Position numbers and translations under genes: made by a program
Assembly: GCA_910587255.1 (NCBI GenBank)
Contig: CAJUKT010000121.1
Coordinates: 1 to 64,000 of the forward strand
Direction of reading: 5' to 3'
Origin: an uncultured Oscillospiraceae bacterium
GTDB lineage: Bacteria > Bacillota > Clostridia > Oscillospirales > Oscillospiraceae
Length of the DNA: 64,000 bases
In this document: piece by piece, positions 9,656-17,333 of the stretch
How the letters are laid out: every line of letters begins with the position of its first letter
How positions within the stretch are numbered: the stretch's first letter is position 1
The notes under the pieces: generated by a model
Seen by the model: only the letters and a program-made list of their open reading frames with translations
The model's database searches: none
Told to the model about the DNA's origin: nothing

Positions 9656-9815
9656 GGACCGTCTGTGGGGAGCGCCCAGTTTAGGGTAACGCAGAAACGC
9701 CCCGTTGGGGCGGATGCCTACCCTTTAGGGTAGGGGGACCGTCTGTGGGGAGCGCCCAGTTTAGGGTAACGCAGAAACGCCCCGTTGGGGCGGATGCCTA
9801 CCCTTTAGGGTAGGG
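9656..9815 (+). repeat. Perfect 80-bp tandem duplication, candidate oriT or replication iterons
   Basis: Bases 9656-9735 and 9736-9815 are identical. Each unit contains two hairpin-forming palindromes: CGCCCCGTTGGGGCG and CTACCCTTTAGGGTAG. The surrounding 9557-9909 holds no convincing gene. Its position between the RepA-like ATPase and mobC/relaxase suits an origin of transfer or a RepA binding array. The function is inferred from position. Confidence 0.85.
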
Positions 9816-9909
9816 CAAGCATCGCGTCCGGCTATACGCCGTCCGCATTCGCCGGGGCTATGCCCCGGCACCCCCTGCTGCCCCCTGAAGGGGGAGAGAA
9901 AGGAGTTCA

Positions 9910-10224
9910 ATGCAGAAAAGGAAAACCGAAATCATCACCGCCCGGATGACGCCGGAGGTCAAGCACCAGCTCCAGGCGCGAGCGCGTGATGCAAACATGA
10001 CCCTCACCAACTACCTGATCATCTGCGGACTGGGACAGGAAATTGTTCGGATAGATGGACTGGACAACCTGCTCTCTGAGCTAAAGGCCCAAGGCCGCAA
10101 CCTTAACCGGCTCACCACGTTGGCCAACATGGGACGGATCACCGTCCTGCGCGGGGATGATTTGATTGGAGAGTACACCCGGCTGTGTGATGTGCTGGGT
10201 GCATTGATCCGGGAGGTGCGTTGA
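9910..10224 (+). CDS. mobC: Plasmid mobilization relaxosome protein MobC
   Basis: A 104-residue protein with an N-terminal ribbon-helix-helix-like DNA-binding part (ITARMTPEVKHQLQARA, NMTLTNYLI) and the MobC signature L..QGRNLNRLTTLAN. MobC opens oriT and recruits the relaxase. ATG 9910 follows GAAAGGAG. The stop overlaps the start of the relaxase gene (TGATG), so the two are translationally coupled. Confidence 0.88.
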   Translation: MQKRKTEIITARMTPEVKHQLQARARDANMTLTNYLIICGLGQEIVRIDGLDNLLSELKAQGRNLNRLTTLANMGRITVLRGDDLIGEYTRLCDVLGALIREVR

Positions 10225-11216
10225 TGGCGACCTTCACCGCGATCCAGTGCAAAAAGCAGACCGCCAGTTCGATGCGCGGCGTGATCGACTACGTGGAGCA
10301 GGAAAAGAAAACGCGCTGGGGCAATGCGAGACTGGTCACAGGTCACAACTGCGTTCCACAATCCGCGCTCGCTGAGATGCAGATGACCAAGGAACATTTC
10401 CGCAAACCAGGAGGGACGCAGTTCTACCACTTCGTCCAGTCCTTCTCTGCGGATGACGATATCACACCCCAGGAGGTCAACGCCATCGGTTTGGAATTTG
10501 CGCAGAGGCAGTTTCCAGACTTCGAGGTTGTGGTTGCCACCCACGTTGACACCGGCCATCTGCACAACCACTTCGTGGTGAACAGTGTTAGCTGTGCGGA
10601 CGGTCACAAGCTCCACCAGAGCTACAGTGACCTGCTAACACACCGAAAGGTGAACGATGAAATCTGTTTGGCCCATGGGCTGAGTGTGCTGGGTGAGTGC
10701 GATTCCCAGAAGAAAAAGAAGCGCATGAAGCCCGGTGAGTACCAGGCCGGCCTGCGCGGCGACAGTTGGAAGCTGGATTTGATTCAGGCCATCAACGAGG
10801 CGCTGGAGTATGCCACCAGCCGCGAGAGCTTCATCGAAAACATGGAGGTGGAAGGTTACGAGGTTTCCTGGTCAGATAGCCGGAAGCACATCACCTTCAC
10901 CTGTCCCAATGGGCGCAAGTGCCGGGACAGCAGCCTTCACGATGAAACCTTCCTCAAAGAGAATCTGGAGATGCTGTTCGTCTACCGACAGGCCACAAAC
11001 TTCTGTCCCCAAACGCCGGAGCCGGACGAGGGCTGGCTGGGTGAGTTGGCCACAGGTTGGTTTCAGGTGCTGGCCGACCTGGAGCGCGACGATGAGTGGC
11101 AGCTCCCCGTGCCGCCCGTCTGGACAGACAGCAATCAGCGCCGCCGTGAAGCAATCAAAAAGCTGGCCATGGGTCAGAAATTCAGCGGCGACCAGCACTG
11201 GGAACAGACGATGTAA
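10224..11216 (+). CDS. mobA: MobA/VirD2-type relaxase
   Basis: A 330-residue relaxase of the MOB-P type. Visible motifs are an N-terminal DYVEQEKKT region near the usual catalytic tyrosine position, YHFVQSF, and the metal-binding histidines HVDTGHLHNHFVVN (about residues 111-124). It nicks oriT and pilots the strand during conjugative mobilization. It lacks the long C-terminal primase or helicase extensions of larger relaxases. No type IV secretion genes are visible, so transfer would need a helper element. ATG 10224 is used in preference to TTG 10221. Confidence 0.9.
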   Translation: MATFTAIQCKKQTASSMRGVIDYVEQEKKTRWGNARLVTGHNCVPQSALAEMQMTKEHFRKPGGTQFYHFVQSFSADDDITPQEVNAIGLEFAQRQFPDFEVVVATHVDTGHLHNHFVVNSVSCADGHKLHQSYSDLLTHRKVNDEICLAHGLSVLGECDSQKKKKRMKPGEYQAGLRGDSWKLDLIQAINEALEYATSRESFIENMEVEGYEVSWSDSRKHITFTCPNGRKCRDSSLHDETFLKENLEMLFVYRQATNFCPQTPEPDEGWLGELATGWFQVLADLERDDEWQLPVPPVWTDSNQRRREAIKKLAMGQKFSGDQHWEQTM

Positions 11217-11291
11217 AAAATTGATAGACTTGTGGAGGCAGGTGCGGTATATTGTCGGTACCGCGCCGGCCTCCCAGATAGGAGGATCAAA

Positions 11292-11339
11292 ATGAGCATT
11301 CGCAAATTTCAGACAAACACTCAGATAAACGCCAGATAA
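11292..11339 (+). CDS. Possible 15-codon leader peptide
   Basis: ATG AGC to TAA encodes 15 residues and is preceded by an excellent TAGGAGGA site six bases before the start. A second ribosome site (AAAGGAG) lies right after the stop and has no nearby in-frame ATG. It could be a leader controlling the following recombinase operon, or a decayed gene start. Only the ribosome site supports it. Confidence 0.3.
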   Translation: MSIRKFQTNTQINAR

Positions 11340-11409
11340 GAAAGGAGCAAATCAAATATCAAAGTAGGCCTGTCCGGTGCATACCCTTGGATCAAAGGGG
11401 GCACGCGGG

Positions 11410-11637
11410 ATGGAGGAACGGGCGCGTCTGGTCGGGATTGAACACGACCGCAAGATCACCAAAGAGATGGACAGCCAGTTCCTGTTTGAGTACCAGAGGG
11501 CCATCCTGCTGTCGCTGAAGGACAGCGGAGCGCTGGATGAGGCGCAGTACCGATACGCGGAAGGGAAACTGGAAAACCAGCTTCGAACGCACATCAGAAA
11601 ACAAAGTTGCACGGAAGAAAGGGGAGAGAAGCCATGA
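11410..11637 (+). CDS. Small helical protein upstream of recombinase (SHOCT-like)
   Basis: A 75-residue protein from ATG 11410; a GTG at 11377 would add 11 residues. The central helix DSQFLFEYQRAILLSLKDSGALDEAQYRYAEGKL (in two stretches) resembles the short SHOCT-like helical pair found next to serine recombinases in Clostridia elements. The C-terminus is basic. It overlaps the recombinase start by four bases, which suggests coupled expression. It could assist excision or regulate the recombinase; function not established. Confidence 0.55.
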   Translation: MEERARLVGIEHDRKITKEMDSQFLFEYQRAILLSLKDSGALDEAQYRYAEGKLENQLRTHIRKQSCTEERGEKP

Positions 11638-13400
11638 TGAAAGTAGCATCCTACTGCCGGGTGTCCACCGACCGGGACGACCAGGCCAATTCCTTCGAGA
11701 GCCAGCAGCGCTACTTCAAAGAGTACATTGACCGCCAGCCCGACTGGGAGCTGTATCAGGTCTATGCCGACGAGGGCATCACCGGCACCTCCACGAAGAA
11801 GCGAGCGGCGTTCAACCGCATGATCGCCGACGCCCACATGGGAAAGTTCCAGCTCATCCTCACCAAAGAGGTGAGCCGGTTTTCCCGAAACATCCTAGAC
11901 ACCATCTCCTACACTCGGGAGCTGAAGGCCCTCGGGGTGGGGGTGGTGTTCATGAACGACGGCATCAACTCCCTGGAGCCAGACGCGGAGCTGCGGCTGT
12001 CCATCATGGGCTCCATGGCCCAGGAGGAGAGCCGTAAGACCTCCAGCCGGGTAAAGTGGGGTCAGACCCGGCGGATGGAGCAAGGGGTAGTGTTCGGCAG
12101 GTCGCTGCTGGGCTACGACGTGAAGGACGGGAAGATGACCATCAACCCAGAGGGGGCTAAGATCATCCGGCAGATTTTCTACAAATATGGCGTGGAAAAA
12201 AAGGGCACCTCCGTCATTGCCCGGGAGCTGAGGGAAGCTGGGTACAAAACTTTGAGCGGGAACACCAAATGGTCGAACACCTACATCATCAAAGTGCTGA
12301 AAAACGAGAAGTACGTGGGCGATCTGGTGCAGAAAAAGACCATCACCCCGGACTATCTCAGCCACACCAAAAAGTACAACCATGGGGAGGAGGAGATGGT
12401 GGTCATCCGCAACCACCATGAACCAATCATCAGCCGGGAACTGTGGGATATCGTTCAGTCTGAACTGAAAAAGCGAGACCGCAAAGGGGACTACGGCGGC
12501 GGACACTCCAACCGCTATGTGTTCAGCGGCAAGATCAAGTGCGGGGAGTGCGGGGCCAGCTTCGTTTCCCGGAAGAAGAACCGAAAGGATGGCACCAGCT
12601 ATAGACGCTGGGGTTGCTTCACCGCCACCACGGAGGGGAACCGCCACGAGGACATCCAGGGAAATGAGGTGGGCTGCGATATCGGGAAGATGCTCCGAGA
12701 TGAGCTGGCCATGGACATTTTGAAGCAGTCCCTGGCATCGCTGCAAATGGACGTGAACGGAATCATCCAAAATGTCACCGATATTGCAATGGAGGCAATT
12801 CAAGCAGGGGCGGGGCAGGGAACCGACCGTCCGGAGGCGCTGGAATACCAGATCGAACAGCTCACCAAAAAGAAAGCGGATGTGCTGGACGCGTTTATTT
12901 CCCAGCAGATTACCAAAGATGAGATGAAACTTGTAAATGAACGATACGACAAGGATCTGGGGGATTTGCGGAGCAGATTAGAGGCGGCGCGTTCTAAGGC
13001 TGGCATTTCATACAAGCCAGAAACCTTACAAAAAGACGTGAAGAAGAAAATAGCGGCTATCGTAGGCGGCAATACGGAGAGCGAAATATTCTATAAAAAT
13101 TTGCTGGATCACATGGTGGTCTACAAGGACAAAAAGGTGGAGGTCTACCTCAATCTTCTGCCCCAGAAATGGGTCTTTGTACTGGAGAGTTTGCGGGACG
13201 CAAACCACTGTCTGACAGGCCAAAATATGGAAGAAAAAGAGGTGTGCAATGGAGAATACGATGTATCCCCCCTTTCGACACCTGACCCCACCCCCAAAAA
13301 ACCCAGTGATTGCAACGGCTTGAGGTCGGTGTGTCAAAACGACCCCTCAGTACCAATATCGGTGAGCAGCCCTTTCAATTCAGAATATGGCATCGCATAG
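11634..13400 (+). CDS. Large serine recombinase of the mobilizable island
   Basis: A 588-residue TnpX/TndX-type recombinase. The resolvase catalytic domain (1-150) has SYCRVSTD with the nucleophilic serine and an LTKEVSRFSRN segment. The recombinase domain follows (about 160-280), then a zinc ribbon with KCGECGASF and a later cysteine pair, and a coiled coil of about residues 400-460. It catalyses excision and integration of the element. The last 15 or so residues (VPISVSSPFNSEYGIA) are encoded by the antisense strand of cotJC, so the reading frame crosses the element boundary near 13345 and the native C-terminus differs from the integrated form. Confidence 0.92.
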   Translation: MMKVASYCRVSTDRDDQANSFESQQRYFKEYIDRQPDWELYQVYADEGITGTSTKKRAAFNRMIADAHMGKFQLILTKEVSRFSRNILDTISYTRELKALGVGVVFMNDGINSLEPDAELRLSIMGSMAQEESRKTSSRVKWGQTRRMEQGVVFGRSLLGYDVKDGKMTINPEGAKIIRQIFYKYGVEKKGTSVIARELREAGYKTLSGNTKWSNTYIIKVLKNEKYVGDLVQKKTITPDYLSHTKKYNHGEEEMVVIRNHHEPIISRELWDIVQSELKKRDRKGDYGGGHSNRYVFSGKIKCGECGASFVSRKKNRKDGTSYRRWGCFTATTEGNRHEDIQGNEVGCDIGKMLRDELAMDILKQSLASLQMDVNGIIQNVTDIAMEAIQAGAGQGTDRPEALEYQIEQLTKKKADVLDAFISQQITKDEMKLVNERYDKDLGDLRSRLEAARSKAGISYKPETLQKDVKKKIAAIVGGNTESEIFYKNLLDHMVVYKDKKVEVYLNLLPQKWVFVLESLRDANHCLTGQNMEEKEVCNGEYDVSPLSTPDPTPKKPSDCNGLRSVCQNDPSVPISVSSPFNSEYGIA

Positions 13401-13453
13401 CGCTGGGACAGGTAGCGCAGAGAAGCGCCAAGCTCGCCGTCGGGCCCCCCATA
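13346..13453 (-). pseudogene. cotJC: cotJC (manganese catalase-type spore coat protein) remnant
   Basis: The minus strand encodes YGGPDGELGASLRYLSQRY, then MPYSELKGLLTDIGTE before diverging to GSF-stop. This matches the N-terminal part of CotJC, which normally continues as ELAHMEM. Left of 13346 the sequence is island DNA; right of about 13453 it is prophage DNA just past the integrase stop. The host gene is thus interrupted twice within about 105 bp. Neither the N-terminal start nor the rest of CotJC is present elsewhere in the window. Confidence 0.85.
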
Positions 13454-13477
13454 CATCAATAGACGATGAAAATGAGC

Positions 13478-14944
13478 CTAAATCAAGACCCGGTAGGTGA
13501 TGGTAAGTAGGGAGTTTTCCTTGTCATAGATGCAGTTCTCGATGACGGACCGCGCCGCGTTGTTCTTTTCCTCCAGAGAGGCATCCTGAGACTGGAGCGT
13601 AGCCAGTGCCTGGGCGATAGCGGTCTGGAGCTGGTTCTCCACAATGTCCGTGTCGGACCTGGCCCGGAGCTCATCCAGTTCAGCCTCTGCCTTGGAGATG
13701 GAGCCTTCGATGTCGGTCTTCGCAACGGAGAAGTCTTCCAGGTTCAGGACGCCGGCCAGGTACGCCTCCTGAAGCCTTCCACGCTTCACCCGGAGCTGCT
13801 TCACGGTCGCTTCCAGGCGGGCCAGCTCATGCCCTCCGCTGGCGTTGGTGTAGGTGATGTTGTAGGCGAGGGGAGAGGTGCTAGTAGCGTCCTTCGTCAA
13901 ACGGGCGATAATAGCTTCTTCTAGGGCATCGGCCCGGACGTGCTGAGAGTGCCTGCATCGGCCGCGGGCGTAGTTGTTGCACTTGTAGTAATGAGGCTGG
14001 GCGAAGATCAGCGTGGCCCCACAGGCGGCACAGCGCACGATGCCAGAGGTCCAGCCCTTCAGCTCGAAGGTGGGGCGGGCCTTGTAGCCCCACTGAGCCT
14101 TCACCGCGTCCAGTTGACGCTGAGCCGCCTCCCAGGTCTCGACGCTGACCAGGGGCTCATGGCCGCCATCGGCCACGATGATGTTCTCGTTGAAGAAGTC
14201 TCGCCGGGTCCGCCCCTCTGGATTCCAGCGGAGCTTCCCGATGTAGACAGGATTGCGAAGGATGTACTCCACGGTCCGGTTCTCAAAGGGATTGCCCCGG
14301 TGAGTACGGACACCCATGGCGTTTAACTCCCTGGCGATGACATAGATTCCCTTGCCGGCCAGGAAGCTGTCAAAGATACGGCGGATATACGCAGCCTCTT
14401 CCTCATCAGGGACGAGTATGCCGTCTTTGACATGGTAGCCGAAGGAAGGGGTGGCCTGGAGCCGCCCGCGCTCTGCGTTGATTTTCATGCTGCGCTTGAC
14501 CTCTTGGCTTAGCCGGATGGAGTAAAATTCGTCCATCCACTCGATGATCCGCTCTATGAGGGAGCCGAAGGGGCCAGCAATCAGCGGCTCGGTGACGCTC
14601 ACCACGTCGATATTACATTTGGAGCGCAGAATGGATTTGTAAAAGATGCTCTCCTCCTGGTTCCGGGCAAAGCGGGAGTATTTCCAGAGAAGGATGACGG
14701 AGAAGGGGCAGTCTGGAGACTTGGCGGTAGCAATCATCCGCATGAACTCCGGCCGCCGCTCCGCTTTCTTGCCGGAGATGCCGGCGTCAATGTAAATCTG
14801 GTCATCGAGTAGCAGGATGCCTTCGCGCTGTGCATACTTTCTGATTTCCTCCAACTGACTTTCTGGGGAGAGCTCAATCTGGTCATCGGTAGAAACGCGG
14901 ATATAGGCAGAGCCGAATTGCGGCGTTTTTGGTTGAGTAGACAT
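13478..14944 (-). CDS. int: Prophage integrase, large serine recombinase
   Basis: A 488-residue serine integrase. The catalytic domain has AYIRVSTDDQ with the nucleophilic serine and LLWKYSRFARN. The recombinase domain contains GYHVKDGILVPDEEEA. A zinc ribbon (RCAACGATL, then CNNYARGRC) and a coiled coil near residues 380-450 follow. ATG 14944 is chosen because GGGTGA lies five bases upstream; a TTG at 14968 is possible. It sits at the left prophage edge and reads toward the cotJC remnant. It differs clearly from the island recombinase next door, so two separate elements are involved. Confidence 0.92.
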   Translation of the reverse strand: MSTQPKTPQFGSAYIRVSTDDQIELSPESQLEEIRKYAQREGILLLDDQIYIDAGISGKKAERRPEFMRMIATAKSPDCPFSVILLWKYSRFARNQEESIFYKSILRSKCNIDVVSVTEPLIAGPFGSLIERIIEWMDEFYSIRLSQEVKRSMKINAERGRLQATPSFGYHVKDGILVPDEEEAAYIRRIFDSFLAGKGIYVIARELNAMGVRTHRGNPFENRTVEYILRNPVYIGKLRWNPEGRTRRDFFNENIIVADGGHEPLVSVETWEAAQRQLDAVKAQWGYKARPTFELKGWTSGIVRCAACGATLIFAQPHYYKCNNYARGRCRHSQHVRADALEEAIIARLTKDATSTSPLAYNITYTNASGGHELARLEATVKQLRVKRGRLQEAYLAGVLNLEDFSVAKTDIEGSISKAEAELDELRARSDTDIVENQLQTAIAQALATLQSQDASLEEKNNAARSVIENCIYDKENSLLTITYRVLI

Positions 14945-15025
14945 ATCAATCACCCGTATATGGTCCAAAAATGAAGATAAGGATAGCAGGGAAAGCAGCT
15001 CCGTTTAGACGGGGCTGCTTAGTTA

Positions 15026-15691
15026 TTATGCACAAAACGGATATACAAAAATTATGCAATATGCCCCCCCGGGGGGGGGGGTACATTCATAACCATGAAT
15101 ACAATGTATAATTGCCTCTTTGATTCCCGAATAATCGGCCCGAATAGGGCCTAAAAGTTGCAAAGAAGTGAGAGAGATAGTCTTCTGAGCACCACATACC
15201 TCATCCAGTTTTTTGGTGGAAATGACGTAAAAGTCCCAGTCATCCAGCACCAGCGGGTCGGCCCTGTTGCGGTCCTTCTGCGTATAGTGGCAGAAGACGT
15301 AGACATCCGATTGCCGCTTGACCTCACCGCGGTAGCCAGTTTCCGGGTCCCAGGCCCGTGCCGGCCGGATGCTGAAGATGATGTTGGAGAGCTTGCTTTG
15401 CTCCCAAGACTGAAGATAGGCTGCACTCTTGACCTCGATGTGAACGGCGTCATGTTCCACCCCGTCCTGAGCCCACTGGTAGGGGAAGAGGACATCGTAG
15501 GGCCCCCAATCTTCCCGTGTGCCAGACAGGTCCAGGTCTAGGGCGGAAGACACGATGAACTCGCTGAATGAGCCGCGTTCGGTGTTTATGAGTAGATCGG
15601 AAGAGTTCCAGGCCCAGTAGTCGCTGAGTAGGTGGCCGATGGGCATACCGTCAAACACGATATGCTCATCACCAGTACGTTGCTTGCCCAT
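15026..15691 (-). CDS. Putative PD-(D/E)XK nuclease-like phage protein
   Basis: A 221-residue protein. The pattern GPYDVLF followed by HIEVKSAAYLQSW fits a PD-(D/E)XK restriction-endonuclease fold (D then E-V-K). The family is not otherwise recognised. Near the 3' end the gene crosses a C7-G11 homopolymer pair (15064-15081), giving a PPPGGAY stretch; slippage there would change the last 20 residues or so. It lies just upstream of the integrase on the same strand, so it is probably expressed from the prophage and could be a lysogenic defence or exclusion factor. Confidence 0.6.
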   Translation of the reverse strand: MGKQRTGDEHIVFDGMPIGHLLSDYWAWNSSDLLINTERGSFSEFIVSSALDLDLSGTREDWGPYDVLFPYQWAQDGVEHDAVHIEVKSAAYLQSWEQSKLSNIIFSIRPARAWDPETGYRGEVKRQSDVYVFCHYTQKDRNRADPLVLDDWDFYVISTKKLDEVCGAQKTISLTSLQLLGPIRADYSGIKEAIIHCIHGYECTPPPGGAYCIIFVYPFCA

Positions 15692-15815
15692 AGCTATTGC
15701 CTCCTCATATTCTGCACAAATTTACGTGTCAAAACTATGCAGATTCCATAAAAAGAAATTTTTTTAACGGAAAAAGACAGATTTTCGGGTGATTTAAGAG
15801 TTTTTTAGAACGGGG

Positions 15816-15867
15816 AAAAATGGCAAAACAGAGTTGATTTGTTCAGAATATACTTATACCACCCCGG
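15816..15867. repeat. 52-bp exact direct repeat, copy 1
   Basis: These 52 bases are identical to 62071-62122. Weaker similarity extends on both sides to about 15765-15975 and 62027-62225, including a shared CTCAAAATCCGCCA block. The copy fills most of the gene-free stretch 15692-16002 next to the repressor gene. No ORF runs through it. It may be a regulatory RNA, an origin-like element or a recombination scar; the function is unknown. Confidence 0.9.
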
Positions 15868-16002
15868 CGAAAATGCCTCTACAAGCGATTCTAAGCCCTT
15901 TTAAGCCATGCCTTCTCATGTGAACGATTTTAGCTCAAAATCCGCCACTCATGGACGCCAGTTTTTGAAGTCAACCGTGATGACCTTGCTACCACTGGCC
16001 TT

Positions 16003-16383
16003 TTAGATGGCGGCAGCTTGCTCGGCCTTCTGCATAGTTTCAATGACGATATGCTGCTCTGTTGTCATATAGCGGTCCATGAGCGACCAGAGGACGTTGC
16101 GATCTGCGGCAGATGATTTTGAGTAGCAGGAAATCAGGATGTTCACATCGGGGGAGGGCCGTGGGGCCGCAGGCGGTTCGTAACCGACGAGTCGGTCGAG
16201 GGACACGCCGAGTATCTCAGCAATCGCTACGGTGGTTTCGACATTCGGAGTCCTGTTGCCAGAAGTATACCTGGAGACAGTGACCTCAGTGGTTCCCAGC
16301 TTCTCCGCGAGGGCCCGCTGCGTCATCCCGCGCTTTTCGAGCAAAGATTTGAGGCTATTGGCAAAAGTGTTTTTGTCGTACAT
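16003..16383 (-). CDS. Prophage repressor, XRE/CI-like
   Basis: A 126-residue protein with an N-terminal helix-turn-helix (MTQRALAEKLGTTEVTVSRY, about residues 20-40, then NRTPNVETTVAIAEILG). The C-terminal part is short and helical, without a LexA-type protease domain, so induction would need an antirepressor rather than RecA cleavage. It is divergent from the Cro-like gene, as in a lambdoid switch. It is the best candidate for binding the TTACCG-N3-CGGTAA palindromes. ATG 16383 has AGGAGGC upstream. Confidence 0.85.
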   Translation of the reverse strand: MYDKNTFANSLKSLLEKRGMTQRALAEKLGTTEVTVSRYTSGNRTPNVETTVAIAEILGVSLDRLVGYEPPAAPRPSPDVNILISCYSKSSAADRNVLWSLMDRYMTTEQHIVIETMQKAEQAAAI

Positions 16384-16416
16384 AGATATGTGCCTCCTAA
16401 AAAGGTTTGCTTACCG

Positions 16417-16445
16417 ATTTTACAGTATCTTTCCCAAAAAGTAAA
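16417..16445 (-). promoter_or_regulatory. Repressor-maintenance promoter
   Basis: On the minus strand TTTACT (16445-16440), a 17-base spacer and TAAAAT (16422-16417) read toward the repressor gene. A half-operator CTTACCG (16410-16416) abuts the -10 box and CTTACC (16451-16456) lies just upstream of the -35, which suggests autoregulation. Confidence 0.65.
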
Positions 16446-16474
16446 ATAAACTTACCAAAAATATAAAATACTTA

Positions 16475-16503
16475 TTGACATTACCGTGTCGGTAAGTTAG
16501 AAT
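16475..16503 (+). promoter_or_regulatory. Early promoter with operator in its spacer
   Basis: TTGACA (16475-16480), a 17-base spacer and TAGAAT (16498-16503) form a consensus promoter reading toward the Cro-like gene. The spacer begins with the palindrome TTACCGTGTCGGTAA (16481-16495), so a bound repressor would block RNA polymerase. The same promoter-operator arrangement recurs near 48.19 and 62.54 kb. Confidence 0.85.
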
Positions 16504-16528
16504 GAAGATACAGAAGGGAGGTGAGCAA

Positions 16529-16747
16529 ATGAACCGACTGGAGCTCGAATTTGCCAGAAAACGTAAGCAGAAATCCAAAGCAGACATGGCCGCCGCAATC
16601 GGTAAGTCTGTGGTTTCCTACGCGAAGAAGGAGCGTGGGGAGGTTGGGTTCTCTGATGAAGAGAAAATCATCATCGCCAGAGAGCTCGACCTCACCGGGG
16701 ACCAGGTGAACGCTATTTTTTTTGACGGTAGCTTACCGTGTCGGTAA
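16529..16747 (+). CDS. Cro-like small XRE regulator
   Basis: A 72-residue helix-turn-helix protein (KSKADMAAAIGKSVVSYAKKE) from ATG 16529 with GGGAGGTGAG upstream. Its size and its position right after the early promoter, divergent from the repressor, fit a Cro-type switch protein. The last codons overlap a second palindromic operator (16733-16747). Confidence 0.8.
   Translation: MNRLELEFARKRKQKSKADMAAAIGKSVVSYAKKERGEVGFSDEEKIIIARELDLTGDQVNAIFFDGSLPCR
16733..16747 (+). promoter_or_regulatory. Second operator, TTACCG-TGT-CGGTAA
   Basis: A perfect 6-3-6 palindrome, identical to that at 16481-16495. TTGACG (16722-16727) lies upstream with a weak TAAGTA 17 bases further on, so a minor promoter for the next regulator gene is possible. 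Confidence 0.75.
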
Positions 16748-16804
16748 GTAGATGCACAATCCTAACCGACAAGGGAATTATACCGCAGAAGGGAGGTAGA
16801 GAAA

Positions 16805-17308
16805 ATGGGGAGAGACGCTATGAAAGCCGGTGAAAATCCGTGCTTTCGGTGTAGGAAAGAGGCCGCAAAATACAACGACAGGCTGAACAGCCGGGAAGGT
16901 GCCGCTGAGCTGCTGGGAGTTTCAGTATCAAGCCTCGCAGACTACGAGCTGGGCATCACAAAAGTCATCCCGGTAGACAAGGTTGTTCTGATGGCGGAGC
17001 TCTACGGCTCCCCGGAACTGAAGGCTTGGTACTGTGCTGAAGAGTGTCCTATCGGGAGAGGGTTCCCGATGCCGTCCGCTGAGCTATCATCTGTCGAGAG
17101 GACGGCGATGCAGCTCCTGAAGCAGCTCCGTGAGTCTGATGTCCAAGATGTGAAGGATACACTCATTGACATAACTGCCGATGGCGTAATCAGCGAAGAC
17201 GAACGTGCGGACCTCGCAAGGATACTTGAATACTTGGACGAGCTCATCAAGGCCGCCGGGGAGTTGCGGCTCATCGGAGAGAAGGTACTGGGACAGAGCC
17301 GTTCGTGA
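16805..17308 (+). CDS. XRE-like phage regulator
   Basis: A 167-residue protein. An N-terminal CFRCRK cysteine pair precedes a helix-turn-helix-like segment (SREGAAELLGVSVSSLADYELG). A CAEECPIG motif sits near residue 80, and a long helical C-terminal region follows. Four cysteines split around the HTH suggest zinc binding. ATG 16805 follows GGGAGGTAGAG. It is encoded in the early operon between the Cro-like gene and the distant DGR target. It resembles phage immunity-region regulators; its exact target is unknown. Confidence 0.7.
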   Translation: MGRDAMKAGENPCFRCRKEAAKYNDRLNSREGAAELLGVSVSSLADYELGITKVIPVDKVVLMAELYGSPELKAWYCAEECPIGRGFPMPSAELSSVERTAMQLLKQLRESDVQDVKDTLIDITADGVISEDERADLARILEYLDELIKAAGELRLIGEKVLGQSRS

Positions 17309-17333
17309 AGACGATAGAAAGGAAGACGAAACC

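Noticed and set aside
9557..9909. CRISPR array
   Set aside because: Only two 80-bp units that are tandem without spacers; no cas genes. No CRISPR array was seen anywhere in the window.
13400..13400. Native C-terminus of the island recombinase
   Set aside because: The last residues come from antisense cotJC, so this stop is a product of the insertion site rather than of the element.
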